From the IMG/VR virus record IMGVR_UViG_3300042868_003731, positions 89,967 through 153,966 of that record: DNA of 64,000 nt; one strand, given 5' to 3'. The stretch comes from a virus. Numbering within the stretch: position 1 is the first letter of the stretch; each line of letters starts with the position of its first letter. Shown piece by piece: positions 35,211-44,568 of the stretch. The translations under genes and the position numbers were made by a program. A model generated the notes under the pieces. The model searched no databases. It was not told the DNA's origin and worked only from the letters and a program-made list of their open reading frames with translations.

Positions 35211-37775
35211 ATGTCTAAAATATCCGAACTTGGTAAAATTACCGGCGGTAATACAAAATCCAGAGACTTGTTTGTAACTGTCAGCCTCGATCAGGGCGAC
35301 GACGGCACGAAGAATATTACTCGTGCCGAACTAGTAAAAGCTATTCAGCAAGAAGTTTTTACTAATATAAAGATTAATGGCGGCGATTATATTCAAAACA
35401 TCCCGCTTACAAACGTAACGATTACGGGCTCGGTCATCAACACTTCTACGATGAACAACTCGACTATCAATACGTCGGTGTTGAATAACTCGGATATTAA
35501 TAACTCTGACATAGACGAATCCGATATCACGAACTCTACGATGGAATCATCCGTCATTAACATTTCAACTATGAATGCGTCGTTTATTAACGCATCGATA
35601 CTAACAGACGTTATCATAGACGATTCAACTATAAACGACGCAATTATAAATGATTCCACTATAAACGACGGGATCATAAATGACTCAACAATAAACGACC
35701 CGAACATTAACGTTGATGAAGCATTTGCTCCTGACATATCAAATACGGATTACTTCTATCTTAAGGACGTTTCTTTAGGCAGAACTGTCGCGATCTCTTA
35801 CGAGGATCTATACAAAGAGATATCTAAAACCGCAAAGAAAGCAAACAAAGTATACGTCGGTGTTGATGGAGATGATACGAACCCAGGAAGTTATCTAAAG
35901 CCAGTTGCAACTCTCGCGCGGGCATTCGAACTTGCACAAGAAGCTGCGGCCGGTGGTATACCTTCTGGTTATCCTGGAGATAACAGCCCAGGCATCCCAA
36001 CGGCGATTACCGTTTTTCCTGGCGACTATTACACAAACGGAAACCTTTCTCTTCCGGATCGTTGCACGATGGTGTCGACAAACGGACAGTATGCAACTCG
36101 TATCATTCAGAACCCTGGATACGAAAGAGAAAACGTCATACTCATAGGATCTGGCTGCTATGTTCAAGGTTTTTCTTTCTTTAATAATATTGTTGATAAC
36201 TTTGACTATCCGTCTAAAGGGTTCGCTTTTTCGTTCCGCCCTGGTGCTAAAATCATTCGTTCGCCATATTTAAGAGACTGCAGTCAGATAGCGAACTACT
36301 TTGGAAGAGAGATCCCTCCTCTATTAAATCCATTCAACAGCCGTGGTACAATTGAGGATCTAGGATACGAGGTAGAAGTTACCGGAGTTACCGGAACTTG
36401 GGAAGTTGACGACCTAGTTACGGCTAACAACGGCGTAACAGGATATGTGTCAAGAGTCACCGAGATTGGATCTGGAACGATATACATCAGAAACAATAGC
36501 GATGATCTTGAAGTTGGGTCACTCATTACATCTTCATCCGGCGGAACGGCTATCATTGATGCAGTTCTAGAAGAAGACTATCCTAACAAAGAAGTAGGAA
36601 GAGGTGGGGGGACTGTACTCGCAGACCGAGCATTAGTCGACCAAGACTCAATCTTCCCATACATACTTTGCTTTGGTGTTACACCTAGAACTCAGAATGG
36701 TTTGGGTTATGTTGCGAAGAATGGCGCAGGTATTAATGGCATCAGCTCTCTTTCCATCTTCTCGCGCTGTGCGTTCTATTCTCTAAACGGCGGTCAGATT
36801 ACTCTAAACAACTCTGGTACTCAGTTCGGCGACATATCTATGCGCGCGAAGGGATCTACTCCGGTCCAAAACCCTAGATTAACGACCGCTACTCTTGTAG
36901 AGAACGACGGTCTTGCAGATGAAATACTCGCAGGCGCAAACACAATCATAGACGACATGTGGGACTATCTAACGATCACTGAAGGGTATTCTGCAAACAC
37001 TGTAAACGAAGAACTTACTCGTAGAGATGCTCTAAACTTTATACGTTCTATCACAAACGATTTTCGTGAAGGTACACAAACAGGAACTCGTATATTTACA
37101 GCTGGCCTCTTTAATTATGAAGGAAGACATGTATTCTCGGTGTTTAATCCAAACACCGATGGCTTAAGATACATAGGAAGCGTAGCTACTGTTGGAGCTC
37201 TACCTAGTGGAGTTACGGTAGAAGTAAATGATGCGTATGTTGTATATACCAGTGTATCAAATATCTATGACGGAGACGTCTACTACTGGGATGGATCTGC
37301 GTGGACTAACGACGGGCCAAATGATATAACTCTTCTTAACGCCTTTACAGATTCGTTTACTCATATGGGTGACTATATTAAGATAAACTTTACACTAACC
37401 GCCACAGAAGAAAATATGGTTGACGGTCTTGTAGATGACGTCCTCATAGCAAGCTTAAGAAATCCTCGCATTCTTCGTTTCGGTAGCCTCGTAGAGAGTC
37501 TCTCACACCAGTTTAACCTCGCAAGTGCAGGCGTTAACGTTAACGCGCTTCCACTTAACTTCAGAAGACTTGGCCAGCCTATATCAGCCGCTGCATCTGT
37601 TCTTCAAGAAGATGGTGGAAGAGTACGTTGGTCTGGAGCCGACGAACTAAATAACCAGTACTTCGCTAGAGGTCTTAAAATTAACGGTCGTACCGGAAGA
37701 ATTGAAGGAAGGCCATTCACATCATCTGTTAGAAAACTAGCTCGTAGAGCTTCGCAAAGTAGGGCATCAATATGA
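35211..37775 (+). CDS. Beta-helix tail-fibre/spike protein with Asn-Asp-Ser-Thr-Ile repeats (module A)
   Basis: 854 residues. After an N-terminal head domain, residues about 70-165 are near-pentapeptide repeats (STINDAIIND, STINDGIIND and variants) expected to form a right-handed beta-helix stalk. Then comes a larger domain shared with the protein at 55145: 'VYVGVDGDDTNPGSYLKPVATLARAFE', 'RIIQNPGYERENVILIGSGCYVQGFSF', 'GYVAKNGAGINGISSLSIFSRCAFYSLNGGQITLNNSGTQFGD', and the same type of ending ('INGRTGRIEGRPFTSSVRKLARRA'). The middle domain resembles pectate-lyase-type beta-helix spikes. No catalytic pair recognised. It is the first gene of fibre module A. Confidence 0.75.
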   Translation: MSKISELGKITGGNTKSRDLFVTVSLDQGDDGTKNITRAELVKAIQQEVFTNIKINGGDYIQNIPLTNVTITGSVINTSTMNNSTINTSVLNNSDINNSDIDESDITNSTMESSVINISTMNASFINASILTDVIIDDSTINDAIINDSTINDGIINDSTINDPNINVDEAFAPDISNTDYFYLKDVSLGRTVAISYEDLYKEISKTAKKANKVYVGVDGDDTNPGSYLKPVATLARAFELAQEAAAGGIPSGYPGDNSPGIPTAITVFPGDYYTNGNLSLPDRCTMVSTNGQYATRIIQNPGYERENVILIGSGCYVQGFSFFNNIVDNFDYPSKGFAFSFRPGAKIIRSPYLRDCSQIANYFGREIPPLLNPFNSRGTIEDLGYEVEVTGVTGTWEVDDLVTANNGVTGYVSRVTEIGSGTIYIRNNSDDLEVGSLITSSSGGTAIIDAVLEEDYPNKEVGRGGGTVLADRALVDQDSIFPYILCFGVTPRTQNGLGYVAKNGAGINGISSLSIFSRCAFYSLNGGQITLNNSGTQFGDISMRAKGSTPVQNPRLTTATLVENDGLADEILAGANTIIDDMWDYLTITEGYSANTVNEELTRRDALNFIRSITNDFREGTQTGTRIFTAGLFNYEGRHVFSVFNPNTDGLRYIGSVATVGALPSGVTVEVNDAYVVYTSVSNIYDGDVYYWDGSAWTNDGPNDITLLNAFTDSFTHMGDYIKINFTLTATEENMVDGLVDDVLIASLRNPRILRFGSLVESLSHQFNLASAGVNVNALPLNFRRLGQPISAAASVLQEDGGRVRWSGADELNNQYFARGLKINGRTGRIEGRPFTSSVRKLARRASQSRASI

Positions 37776-38197
37776 CATATAGCATAGTTACAACAAGCCA
37801 AGCGCCTGACGCAAAGCCAATTGGTCTAAGCGTAACCTTAACTGACGACTGGGAGACTATTATTGAAGTTCCTAGTTTTGAAGTACCCGAATTAGTATTC
37901 GGCGGCGACACCGTCGTCGTTCCCGGGGTGGCAGAAATTATCAGTCCAATGATTATCACTAATATTGATGTTCAGACTGTAGATGTAAGCGTAAGAATAT
38001 ACAGAGCAAGTTCTAACACGTCATTCATAATAGCTAACGAACTACCAGTTCCTGCGTTTGATGTTCTTCCACTTCCATTAAACGGTCAGTTCATATACAC
38101 TGGAGACACGGTTGATGTAAAAGCATCTATAAATGGGTCAGTAAATGTAACAATATCCTACACAATAGGACAAGCGGAGCAGGATGATGTCGCTTAA
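37772..38197 (+). CDS. Small fibre-module protein (module A)
   Basis: 141 residues, overlapping both neighbours. All-beta in character ('IITNIDVQTVDVSVRIYRASSNTSFIIANELPVPAFDVLPLPLNGQFIYTGDTVDVKAS'). It has a positional counterpart at 56767-57234 between the same two kinds of gene, and both share a pattern of strands around 'PV..G.....F.....V...A'. It may be an adaptor linking the beta-helix protein to the collagen-like fibre. That role is inferred from the repeated arrangement. Confidence 0.65.
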   Translation: MTYSIVTTSQAPDAKPIGLSVTLTDDWETIIEVPSFEVPELVFGGDTVVVPGVAEIISPMIITNIDVQTVDVSVRIYRASSNTSFIIANELPVPAFDVLPLPLNGQFIYTGDTVDVKASINGSVNVTISYTIGQAEQDDVA

Positions 38198-41156
38198 GAC
38201 AGTAAGAGGAAGAACACCTATAATAGGACCCGGTATTAGGCAGTCCTACCCTATCGCTCTAGATCCTGGTGTATACGAAGGCTCGATTGTTTATGCAAAC
38301 ACAGATTCTTCAAACACTAGTATTATGTACTATTCTGATGGTTCTGATTGGATAGAAATCGGGATATCAGTCCAGGGTCTTCAAGGTCCACAAGGTCCAC
38401 AAGGAGTACAAGGTGTACAAGGTAACTTTGGCCCTGCGATTAAAATCATCGGTGAGGTCGCAGATGTAAATGCTAACACCAACCCAGACGGCCTTCTTTC
38501 AGCTTTCTTTCCATCAGCGCTAGTTGGCGATACGGTTGTTGACCAGGCATTAGATGAACTATGGGCTTATATCGGAAATGACGATTGGTTAAACCTCGGC
38601 CCGTTTAGAGGTACACAGGGTATTCAGGGACCGCAGGGACCGCAAGGAGTTCAGGGTAACCAAGGTAACCAAGGTCGTCAGGGTAACCAAGGTACACAGG
38701 GTACTCAAGGTAGACAAGGCGGGCAAGGTTTACAAGGCGAAACTGGAACTCAGGGTACTCAAGGTAGACAAGGAACCCAAGGTACTCAAGGTCGGCAGGG
38801 TACTCAAGGATCGCAAGGTCTGCAGGGTATTCAGGGTGTAGGTGCAACTGGTGCTGCTGGCTCACAAGGTGTTCAAGGTATTCAGGGTTCTTTAGGCAAT
38901 CAGGGTATTCAAGGACCGCAAGGGACACAAGGCACCCAGGGATCACAGGGTATTCAAGGTCTTCAGGGTACACAGGGTCGTCAAGGAACTCAAGGAACTC
39001 AAGGTCTTCAGGGTACACAAGGAACTCAAGGTCTTCAGGGTATTCAAGGTACTCAGGGTATACAAGGACTGCAGGGAACACAGGGACGTCAAGGTATACA
39101 AGGTCTTATCGGTCCATCCATTAATCTTATCGGTTCTGTTGCAGACGTAAACGTAGCTCCGCCTAACAATCCACAGACTACTCTAAACGCAGCATTTCCA
39201 AGCGCAACTGCCGGAGATGCAGTTATAGACGAGTTGGAAGGAGATGTTTGGGCGTATAACGGAACTACGTGGACAAACGGAGGCCAGATCAAAGGTCCTC
39301 AGGGTACGCAAGGTCGTCAAGGGACACAGGGAACTCAAGGAACTCAAGGTCTTCAGGGTATACAGGGAACACAAGGAAGACAAGGTACTCAAGGTATCCA
39401 AGGTCTTCAAGGTATACAGGGAAGCCAAGGTAGACAAGGTATACAAGGTATACAGGGAATTGGAACCCAAGGTTTACAAGGACAGGCCGGCGCAGCCGCC
39501 AATCAAGGTATTCAAGGTACGCTTGGTATCCAAGGCGCTCAAGGAATTAGCATTCAAGGTGCGACTGGCGCTGCTGCTTCTCAAGGTCTTCAAGGTTTGC
39601 AAGGAACTTTTGGTAATCAAGGTCTTGCCGGACAGGCAGCTGCGCAAGGTATCCAAGGTCGAACTGGAACACAAGGATTCCAGGGCCTTCAAGGTAGACT
39701 TGGAAACCAAGGCATTGAAGGAGCCGCGGCTGCTCAAGGTATTCAAGGCACGCAAGGTCTTCAAGGTAGACTTGGAAACCAAGGCATTGAAGGAGCTGTG
39801 GCTGCTCAAGGTATTCAAGGTAGGCAAGGCGGGCAAGGCATTTCTGGAACCGGCACTCAGGGAAATCAAGGTATTGCAGGTGTAGTCGCCGCTCAAGGTT
39901 TCCAGGGTAGGCAAGGTACAACGGGTGGCCAAGGACTACAGGGTCTTGTAGGAACAGGCGCAACTGGTGCTAGCGGCGATCAAGGTATTCAAGGTACGCA
40001 AGGGTTCCAGGGAAGACAGGGTACGCAAGGGTTCCAGGGTATTGCTGGATCGGGTGCAACTGGTGCAACTGGTTCACAAGGTATTCAAGGTACGTTTGGT
40101 ATCCAAGGTCTTAGCGGCTCAGCTACATTCCAAGGTTTCCAAGGTAACCAGGGTACTCAAGGTATTGCTGGAACCGGTAATCAGGGTATCCAAGGTCTTA
40201 CTGGTGCTGCCGCAGCGCAAGGTTTCCAGGGAAGACAGGGCGTCCAAGGTATACCTGGAGAAGGTAACCAAGGTTTCCAAGGTACTGCCGGTACTGTCCA
40301 AGGTTTCCAAGGTAGACAAGGTACACAAGGCATTAGCGGAGCTGGTAGTCAAGGTATTCAAGGTCTCAATGGTGGTGCAGTTGCTCAAGGCTTCCAAGGA
40401 AGCCAAGGTATTCAAGGTCAAGACGGTGGAGCAGTAGCGCAAGGCTTCCAAGGTCGTCAAGGTACTCAAGGCATTCAAGGTACTCTAGGTACACAGGGTA
40501 CAACAGGGTCTGGCTCTCAAGGATTAACCGGAACAACTGGCGGACAAGGGCTTCAGGGTATTCAAGGGAGACAAGGTACAACAGGATCCGGTTCTCAAGG
40601 ATTGACCGGAACAGCGGGTAGTACTGGTGTACAAGGTACCGCGGGTGTTCTAGGATCGAACGGATTGAACGGTTCGCAAGGCATTCAAGGTAGACAAGGA
40701 ACTACTGGTACACAAGGCTTGGCCGGACCATCTAGCACAATCAATGCAGCAGACTCGACGTCTTCTACGGTTCACTACCCAGTCTTTGTTGCCGGTTCTG
40801 GAAGCGACCAAACAGCAAGAGTAAGAACTACAGCCACAGCGTTCTCATTCCAACCATCAACCGGAAACCTAGCCGTCGGTGGAAACGTAACAGCTTATTC
40901 TGATGAAAGACTTAAGACGAATATTCGCACAATCGATAGCGCTCTTGAAAAAGTTGATCTAATGAGAGGTGTGTATTTCGAAAGAGACGGAAAGCAGAAC
41001 GTAGGTGTGATCGCGCAGGAAGTTGAAAAGATACTCCCAGAAGTAGTTCATGACATAGGTGAATATAAATCAGTAGCGTATGGTAACATAACAGCCGTTC
41101 TTATTGAAGCTGTAAAGGAGCTATCTGCTCGTCTAGACGAAGTTGAGAAAAAGTAG
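38187..41156 (+). CDS. Collagen-like tail fibre with S74 chaperone (module A)
   Basis: 989 residues from ATG 38187 (GGAG 7 nt upstream; ATG 38184 is also possible). Short N-terminal attachment region, then Gly-X-Gln triplets in three blocks, separated by two homologous inserts ('IIGEVADVNANTNPDGLL' and 'LIGSVADVNVAPPNNPQTT', each ending in a W-A-Y motif). The last block is less regular, with interruptions such as 'GAAAAQGIQG'. The C-terminus is an S74 domain: 'YSDERLKTNIRTIDSAL', 'VGVIAQEVEKILPEVVH', coiled-coil tail. Expected to be a trimeric triple-helical rod. The near absence of Pro and Lys in the repeats is unlike animal collagen. Confidence 0.85.
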   Translation: MSLKTVRGRTPIIGPGIRQSYPIALDPGVYEGSIVYANTDSSNTSIMYYSDGSDWIEIGISVQGLQGPQGPQGVQGVQGNFGPAIKIIGEVADVNANTNPDGLLSAFFPSALVGDTVVDQALDELWAYIGNDDWLNLGPFRGTQGIQGPQGPQGVQGNQGNQGRQGNQGTQGTQGRQGGQGLQGETGTQGTQGRQGTQGTQGRQGTQGSQGLQGIQGVGATGAAGSQGVQGIQGSLGNQGIQGPQGTQGTQGSQGIQGLQGTQGRQGTQGTQGLQGTQGTQGLQGIQGTQGIQGLQGTQGRQGIQGLIGPSINLIGSVADVNVAPPNNPQTTLNAAFPSATAGDAVIDELEGDVWAYNGTTWTNGGQIKGPQGTQGRQGTQGTQGTQGLQGIQGTQGRQGTQGIQGLQGIQGSQGRQGIQGIQGIGTQGLQGQAGAAANQGIQGTLGIQGAQGISIQGATGAAASQGLQGLQGTFGNQGLAGQAAAQGIQGRTGTQGFQGLQGRLGNQGIEGAAAAQGIQGTQGLQGRLGNQGIEGAVAAQGIQGRQGGQGISGTGTQGNQGIAGVVAAQGFQGRQGTTGGQGLQGLVGTGATGASGDQGIQGTQGFQGRQGTQGFQGIAGSGATGATGSQGIQGTFGIQGLSGSATFQGFQGNQGTQGIAGTGNQGIQGLTGAAAAQGFQGRQGVQGIPGEGNQGFQGTAGTVQGFQGRQGTQGISGAGSQGIQGLNGGAVAQGFQGSQGIQGQDGGAVAQGFQGRQGTQGIQGTLGTQGTTGSGSQGLTGTTGGQGLQGIQGRQGTTGSGSQGLTGTAGSTGVQGTAGVLGSNGLNGSQGIQGRQGTTGTQGLAGPSSTINAADSTSSTVHYPVFVAGSGSDQTARVRTTATAFSFQPSTGNLAVGGNVTAYSDERLKTNIRTIDSALEKVDLMRGVYFERDGKQNVGVIAQEVEKILPEVVHDIGEYKSVAYGNITAVLIEAVKELSARLDEVEKK
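38610..39114 (+). repeat. Collagen-like Gly-X-Gln coding repeats, module A block 2
   Basis: Imperfect 9-nt and 18-nt units of the GGTACTCAA / GGTCTTCAG type encoding Gly-Thr-Gln and Gly-Leu-Gln. An earlier short block lies at about 38370-38436. Confidence 0.9.
39295..40731 (+). repeat. Collagen-like Gly-X-Gln coding repeats, module A block 3
   Basis: About 1.4 kb of the same 9-nt periodicity, more diverged, with Ala-rich interruptions every 30-40 residues in the protein. Confidence 0.88.
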
Positions 41157-41168
41157 ACTTATTGAATT

Positions 41169-42341
41169 GTGATAAATTTATTTCGCGATATTCCTTCTTC
41201 AAAACCAAACTTCTACTTTCTCGCGAACGGATCTAAGTTTTATAATAACGTAGAAGCATTTTCAGAAGCAAGTAAGAGAAGAGACTCTAGGATAGAGTTT
41301 GTTCTTGACTATGACGTGTATCGTAATCCGCAGGCATGGAGAGTAGAACCTCTTCTTGAATCTAAAGACTATTTCAGGAAGCACGCAAGAATCCTTGCGG
41401 AAAAGTATGATGACATTACGATTCACTACAGTGGAGGAACTGATAGTCATACAATACTCGATGCATTTATAGATGAAGGTATAAGAAATGTTAAACTTTG
41501 GCATAGAGCCGGGTTTGGTTTCGAAGATTTTAATCCAAAAATAAAACTCTTTGGACAGATTCGTGATACTCTTATGAGTAAATACAGCGAGAAGTTAAAG
41601 CAACTCAACTACACGGTAGAAGGTTTAGACAAACCGAATTATCTTGCACCAAACGACCCGGCAGAATGGAGACTTGCTCTTGAGAATTTCGTAGGTGATT
41701 ATCGTACTATGGTTAAGTTACCGGAATCTATAGGCCAATATCACTCAAGACACAAGAGAGTGAATAAGACTAAACCGCGATCTTGTATGATATGGGGATT
41801 AGAAAAACCTCGTGTAACTTTGGTAAACGGAGATTGGTTTTGGGCTACTAATTCTGGAATGTGGTGGCAATATGATACTCCATCATCTAATGACTACGAT
41901 ACAATCTTCTTTTTCTCTACTGACGACGTCCCAGAAATACAGATAAAGCTCGCGTGGCTTAAGATATCAGCGATTGAAAGTATTGTCAAGGCACGTGGAA
42001 ATATTAGTAAGAGCGAAGCAGAAAAACTTGTGAGTGAAGTTCAACACTTTTCTAGTTCTTACTATACACTTATAAATGAATCAATGGGATATAAAGCCTT
42101 GAGTCATGTATTGAATGGAAATTATTGGAGAGCGAGTCCAGATTATTCCGGATGGTTAAAACATCTTCATTTAAAAAGAGAAAAGATTGGAATTATTCGA
42201 GAAACTCAGCATTTCTTTGAAGAAGAAATATCTAGAAGAGTTGACGCAAGATACATAGATGAAGAAAATAAAACATTAAATTCGATTCCTTCTAGGTCCA
42301 TATACATAAGAAAATCCACTTTAGAGTTAAGAGATAGTTGA
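41169..42341 (+). CDS. PP-loop ATPase-like protein (asparagine-synthase/QueC-type fold)
   Basis: 390 residues from a GTG start without a clear ribosome site; no in-frame ATG fits better. 'DITIHYSGGTDSHTILDAFIDEG' (about 80-102) contains the SGGxDS PP-loop that binds ATP and forms acyl- or base-adenylates in asparagine synthases, tRNA-thiolation and QueC-type enzymes. No glutaminase domain and no CxxC pairs are seen. The C-terminal 'KLAWLKISAIESIVKARG' is helical. Substrate unknown. It lies between a fibre gene and the transporter genes. Confidence 0.65.
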   Translation: MINLFRDIPSSKPNFYFLANGSKFYNNVEAFSEASKRRDSRIEFVLDYDVYRNPQAWRVEPLLESKDYFRKHARILAEKYDDITIHYSGGTDSHTILDAFIDEGIRNVKLWHRAGFGFEDFNPKIKLFGQIRDTLMSKYSEKLKQLNYTVEGLDKPNYLAPNDPAEWRLALENFVGDYRTMVKLPESIGQYHSRHKRVNKTKPRSCMIWGLEKPRVTLVNGDWFWATNSGMWWQYDTPSSNDYDTIFFFSTDDVPEIQIKLAWLKISAIESIVKARGNISKSEAEKLVSEVQHFSSSYYTLINESMGYKALSHVLNGNYWRASPDYSGWLKHLHLKREKIGIIRETQHFFEEEISRRVDARYIDEENKTLNSIPSRSIYIRKSTLELRDS

Positions 42342-42342
42342 A

Positions 42343-43674
42343 ATGATAGAAATGGTTGTTTCTTTTCTTGTTGCGACCTTCTTTGGCGTCTTGTCCGGAT
42401 TGATACCAGGAGTGTCCGTGTTTGTGACGCTGTCTCTAATGTATCCGTTTCTAATGGGAATTGACCCAGCAAACGCGTTAGCAGTATATGTAGTAGTTGC
42501 AAGCCTGAGCCAATACTTTGGATCTGTGTCAGCAACTATCTTTGCTGTCCCTGGTTCTATGACATCCATTCCTTCGTTAATCGAAGGTCACGAATTGTTT
42601 CGTCGTGGAGATGGTGATAGGGCAATAATGTATGCAGCGATAGGAAGCTTCATAGGATCTCTTCTCTCTATCATGGTGTCGTACATCTTTATTCAGTATA
42701 GTTACTATATGTTCTCTATGTTTGATACGCGCATAAAAATGCTGCTTACTTTTCTGTGTCTAATAGCATTTATAGTAGTGAGTAAGAATAAGTACTGGAT
42801 CAGTTGCGCATTTATAATCTTGGGTTTTATCTTAGCGCACGTCGGGATGGATAAAAATACAAACACCGCATTTCTTACATTTGGTAACAATTATCTGTTA
42901 AGCGGGCTTCCTACAATCAGTGTCGTCTTAGGAATATACGTAATACCGTATATCCTAGATCAACTTGAAGTAGGCTCAAGAAAGATAGTGATGAATAAGT
43001 TGCAACTTTCAGGTTATGTTGTGTCGTTTAAGAATATGTTACAACATTGGGGAGTTGTAGTTCGTGGATTCTTGATAGGTTATGTATCCGGGTTTATACC
43101 AGGAGTTACGTATCATCTTGGAACAACACTTGCGTATCTACTCGAAAAAAGAATAAAAAAGAAACAAAACAAGTATCAGGTTGGTGATATAGACTGTCTT
43201 GTTGCGGCCGAGACTGCAAACAACGCAGGTGTTTTTTCACAAATAATTCCTTTATTTCTCGTAGGTCTTCCAATTACTAGTACACAATCTTTTATATATA
43301 GTATAGTCGAGAGTAAAGGAATACATATAACAACAAACTTCTTCTATCACATGCTTCCTTATATGATGGTTGTCTATATGCTTAGCGCGATTATCGGCGT
43401 ATTCATAGCAGGAAAGTATGTAAATTGGATAAGAGTTTTTTCAAGGATAGACTTTAGATACATATATATCTTTATTATTGCGATGCTCTTTGTCGTCGCG
43501 TATATTACTGGATCTATGTATGGTCAGTCCGTGTACTATGTAGTACTTCTTATAGCTTTGATACCAATTGGTTATCTGCTCAAGAGTTACGATAGAACAC
43601 CAATAGTCTTTGCATTTCTGCTTCACGACATGCTGTACTACAGCATAATGACATTCAACGCTCTATACTTATGA
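42343..43674 (+). CDS. tctA: TctA-family tripartite tricarboxylate transporter permease
   Basis: 443 residues, almost all membrane helices (about ten or more). The two inverted family signatures are visible: 'FGVLSGLIPGVSVFVTLSLMYPFLMGIDPANALAVYVVVASLSQYFGSVSATIFAVPG' and, in the second half, 'GYVSGFIPGVTYHLGTTLAYLLEKRI' followed by 'AAETANNAGVFSQIIPLFLVGLPIT'. These match the repeated G-x-x-PG and A-A-x-x-A-N-N-A blocks of TctA. TctA is the large permease of secondary, sodium- or proton-driven uptake of citrate-like and other carboxylates. It is a little shorter than cellular TctA (about 500). It is followed 8 nt later by a secreted TctC-like protein. No TctB (small four-helix subunit) is seen. 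Confidence 0.8.
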   Translation: MIEMVVSFLVATFFGVLSGLIPGVSVFVTLSLMYPFLMGIDPANALAVYVVVASLSQYFGSVSATIFAVPGSMTSIPSLIEGHELFRRGDGDRAIMYAAIGSFIGSLLSIMVSYIFIQYSYYMFSMFDTRIKMLLTFLCLIAFIVVSKNKYWISCAFIILGFILAHVGMDKNTNTAFLTFGNNYLLSGLPTISVVLGIYVIPYILDQLEVGSRKIVMNKLQLSGYVVSFKNMLQHWGVVVRGFLIGYVSGFIPGVTYHLGTTLAYLLEKRIKKKQNKYQVGDIDCLVAAETANNAGVFSQIIPLFLVGLPITSTQSFIYSIVESKGIHITTNFFYHMLPYMMVVYMLSAIIGVFIAGKYVNWIRVFSRIDFRYIYIFIIAMLFVVAYITGSMYGQSVYYVVLLIALIPIGYLLKSYDRTPIVFAFLLHDMLYYSIMTFNALYL

Positions 43675-43682
43675 GGTAAAAT

Positions 43683-44510
43683 ATGATTAAATACATCACA
43701 GCGCTCTTTATGATGATTTCTACACCGCTCTACGCAAACGAATTAGTTCGCATCATAAATCCATACAATCCAACCGGAGCTGCCTTTAAACTAGGAAACT
43801 ATCTACACGAGTCAAACCCTTCTCTTTTTGGAAGTGTAGAAAAAGTAGAGTCCTGTGCCACAGCAGCAAGCATTCTTAAAACTGAGACTAACCCAACCAT
43901 AGTAATATGGCAGCCAATTGCAGAACCTTTTTCAGCAAGTGAAGAATGTAAGGAAACACTCACAAAAGATAATTTTATCACTGTTCACATCTCTTCGTAT
44001 AACTATATCTGCACAAAGAAAGATTCCGGTAAAGATCTCGAATACTTTATAAACGGAAACGCAAAGATAGGTTATGCTATTGATTTTCTATACAAGTTAT
44101 CTTTAGAAAATAATGTAAAAGCAGTACAGAGTAATGCTACGATCATTCCGTATAAGAGCGCGAATGAATATATGGCAGCTTTTGAAATAGACGAGATAGA
44201 CTTTGTCTATACGACCAAGCCAAGCGATATTATGAGCTGCGTGCTGACTACAGATCCAAACAGCACTGAAATTACACCGCTAGTTAATTACAGTGATGAC
44301 GTCTTCTCTACAGCCGGTATGAAGTTCGCATTCCTTGGAGTAAATGTTGATCTAGAAGAGATGAAGCAGGTTTTAAACGATTCTACCTCTTCAGATTCTT
44401 GGAAAGAAATGTTTAACACATATAGTCGTGAGCTTTCATTACTCGATAGAGAAGCACAGCTCGAAGCTATACAGAAAGAAGTGTCTGCCTACCAAAGTCA
44501 GGTGCAGTAA
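43683..44510 (+). CDS. TctC-like periplasmic solute-binding protein
   Basis: 275 residues. Sec signal peptide: 'MIKYITALFMMISTPLYA', with likely cleavage after YA and no lipobox cysteine. The mature start 'ELVRIINPYNPTGAAFKLGNYLHE' mirrors the TctC/Bug opening (V-R-I-V-x-P-x-x-x-G-G-A). Later 'ATIIPYKSANEYMAAFEIDEIDFVY' mirrors the 'V-P-Y-K-G ... G-x-V-D' block. It is shorter than the usual 320 residues. Bug proteins capture carboxylates and deliver them to TctA/B. GAGG inside the tctA stop region is its ribosome site, so the two genes are co-translated. Confidence 0.65.
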   Translation: MIKYITALFMMISTPLYANELVRIINPYNPTGAAFKLGNYLHESNPSLFGSVEKVESCATAASILKTETNPTIVIWQPIAEPFSASEECKETLTKDNFITVHISSYNYICTKKDSGKDLEYFINGNAKIGYAIDFLYKLSLENNVKAVQSNATIIPYKSANEYMAAFEIDEIDFVYTTKPSDIMSCVLTTDPNSTEITPLVNYSDDVFSTAGMKFAFLGVNVDLEEMKQVLNDSTSSDSWKEMFNTYSRELSLLDREAQLEAIQKEVSAYQSQVQ

Positions 44511-44520
44511 TCATATAGAA

Positions 44521-44545
44521 AAGAAGCGGGCATTGCCCGCTTCTT
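44521..44545. terminator. Strong hairpin after the transporter genes
   Basis: Perfect 11-bp stem AAGAAGCGGGC / GCCCGCTTCTT with a 3-nt loop. A long T-run is missing, so it may act as terminator, mRNA stabiliser, or both. Confidence 0.6.
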
Positions 44546-44568
44546 CATACAATGAAAAGGAATACATT

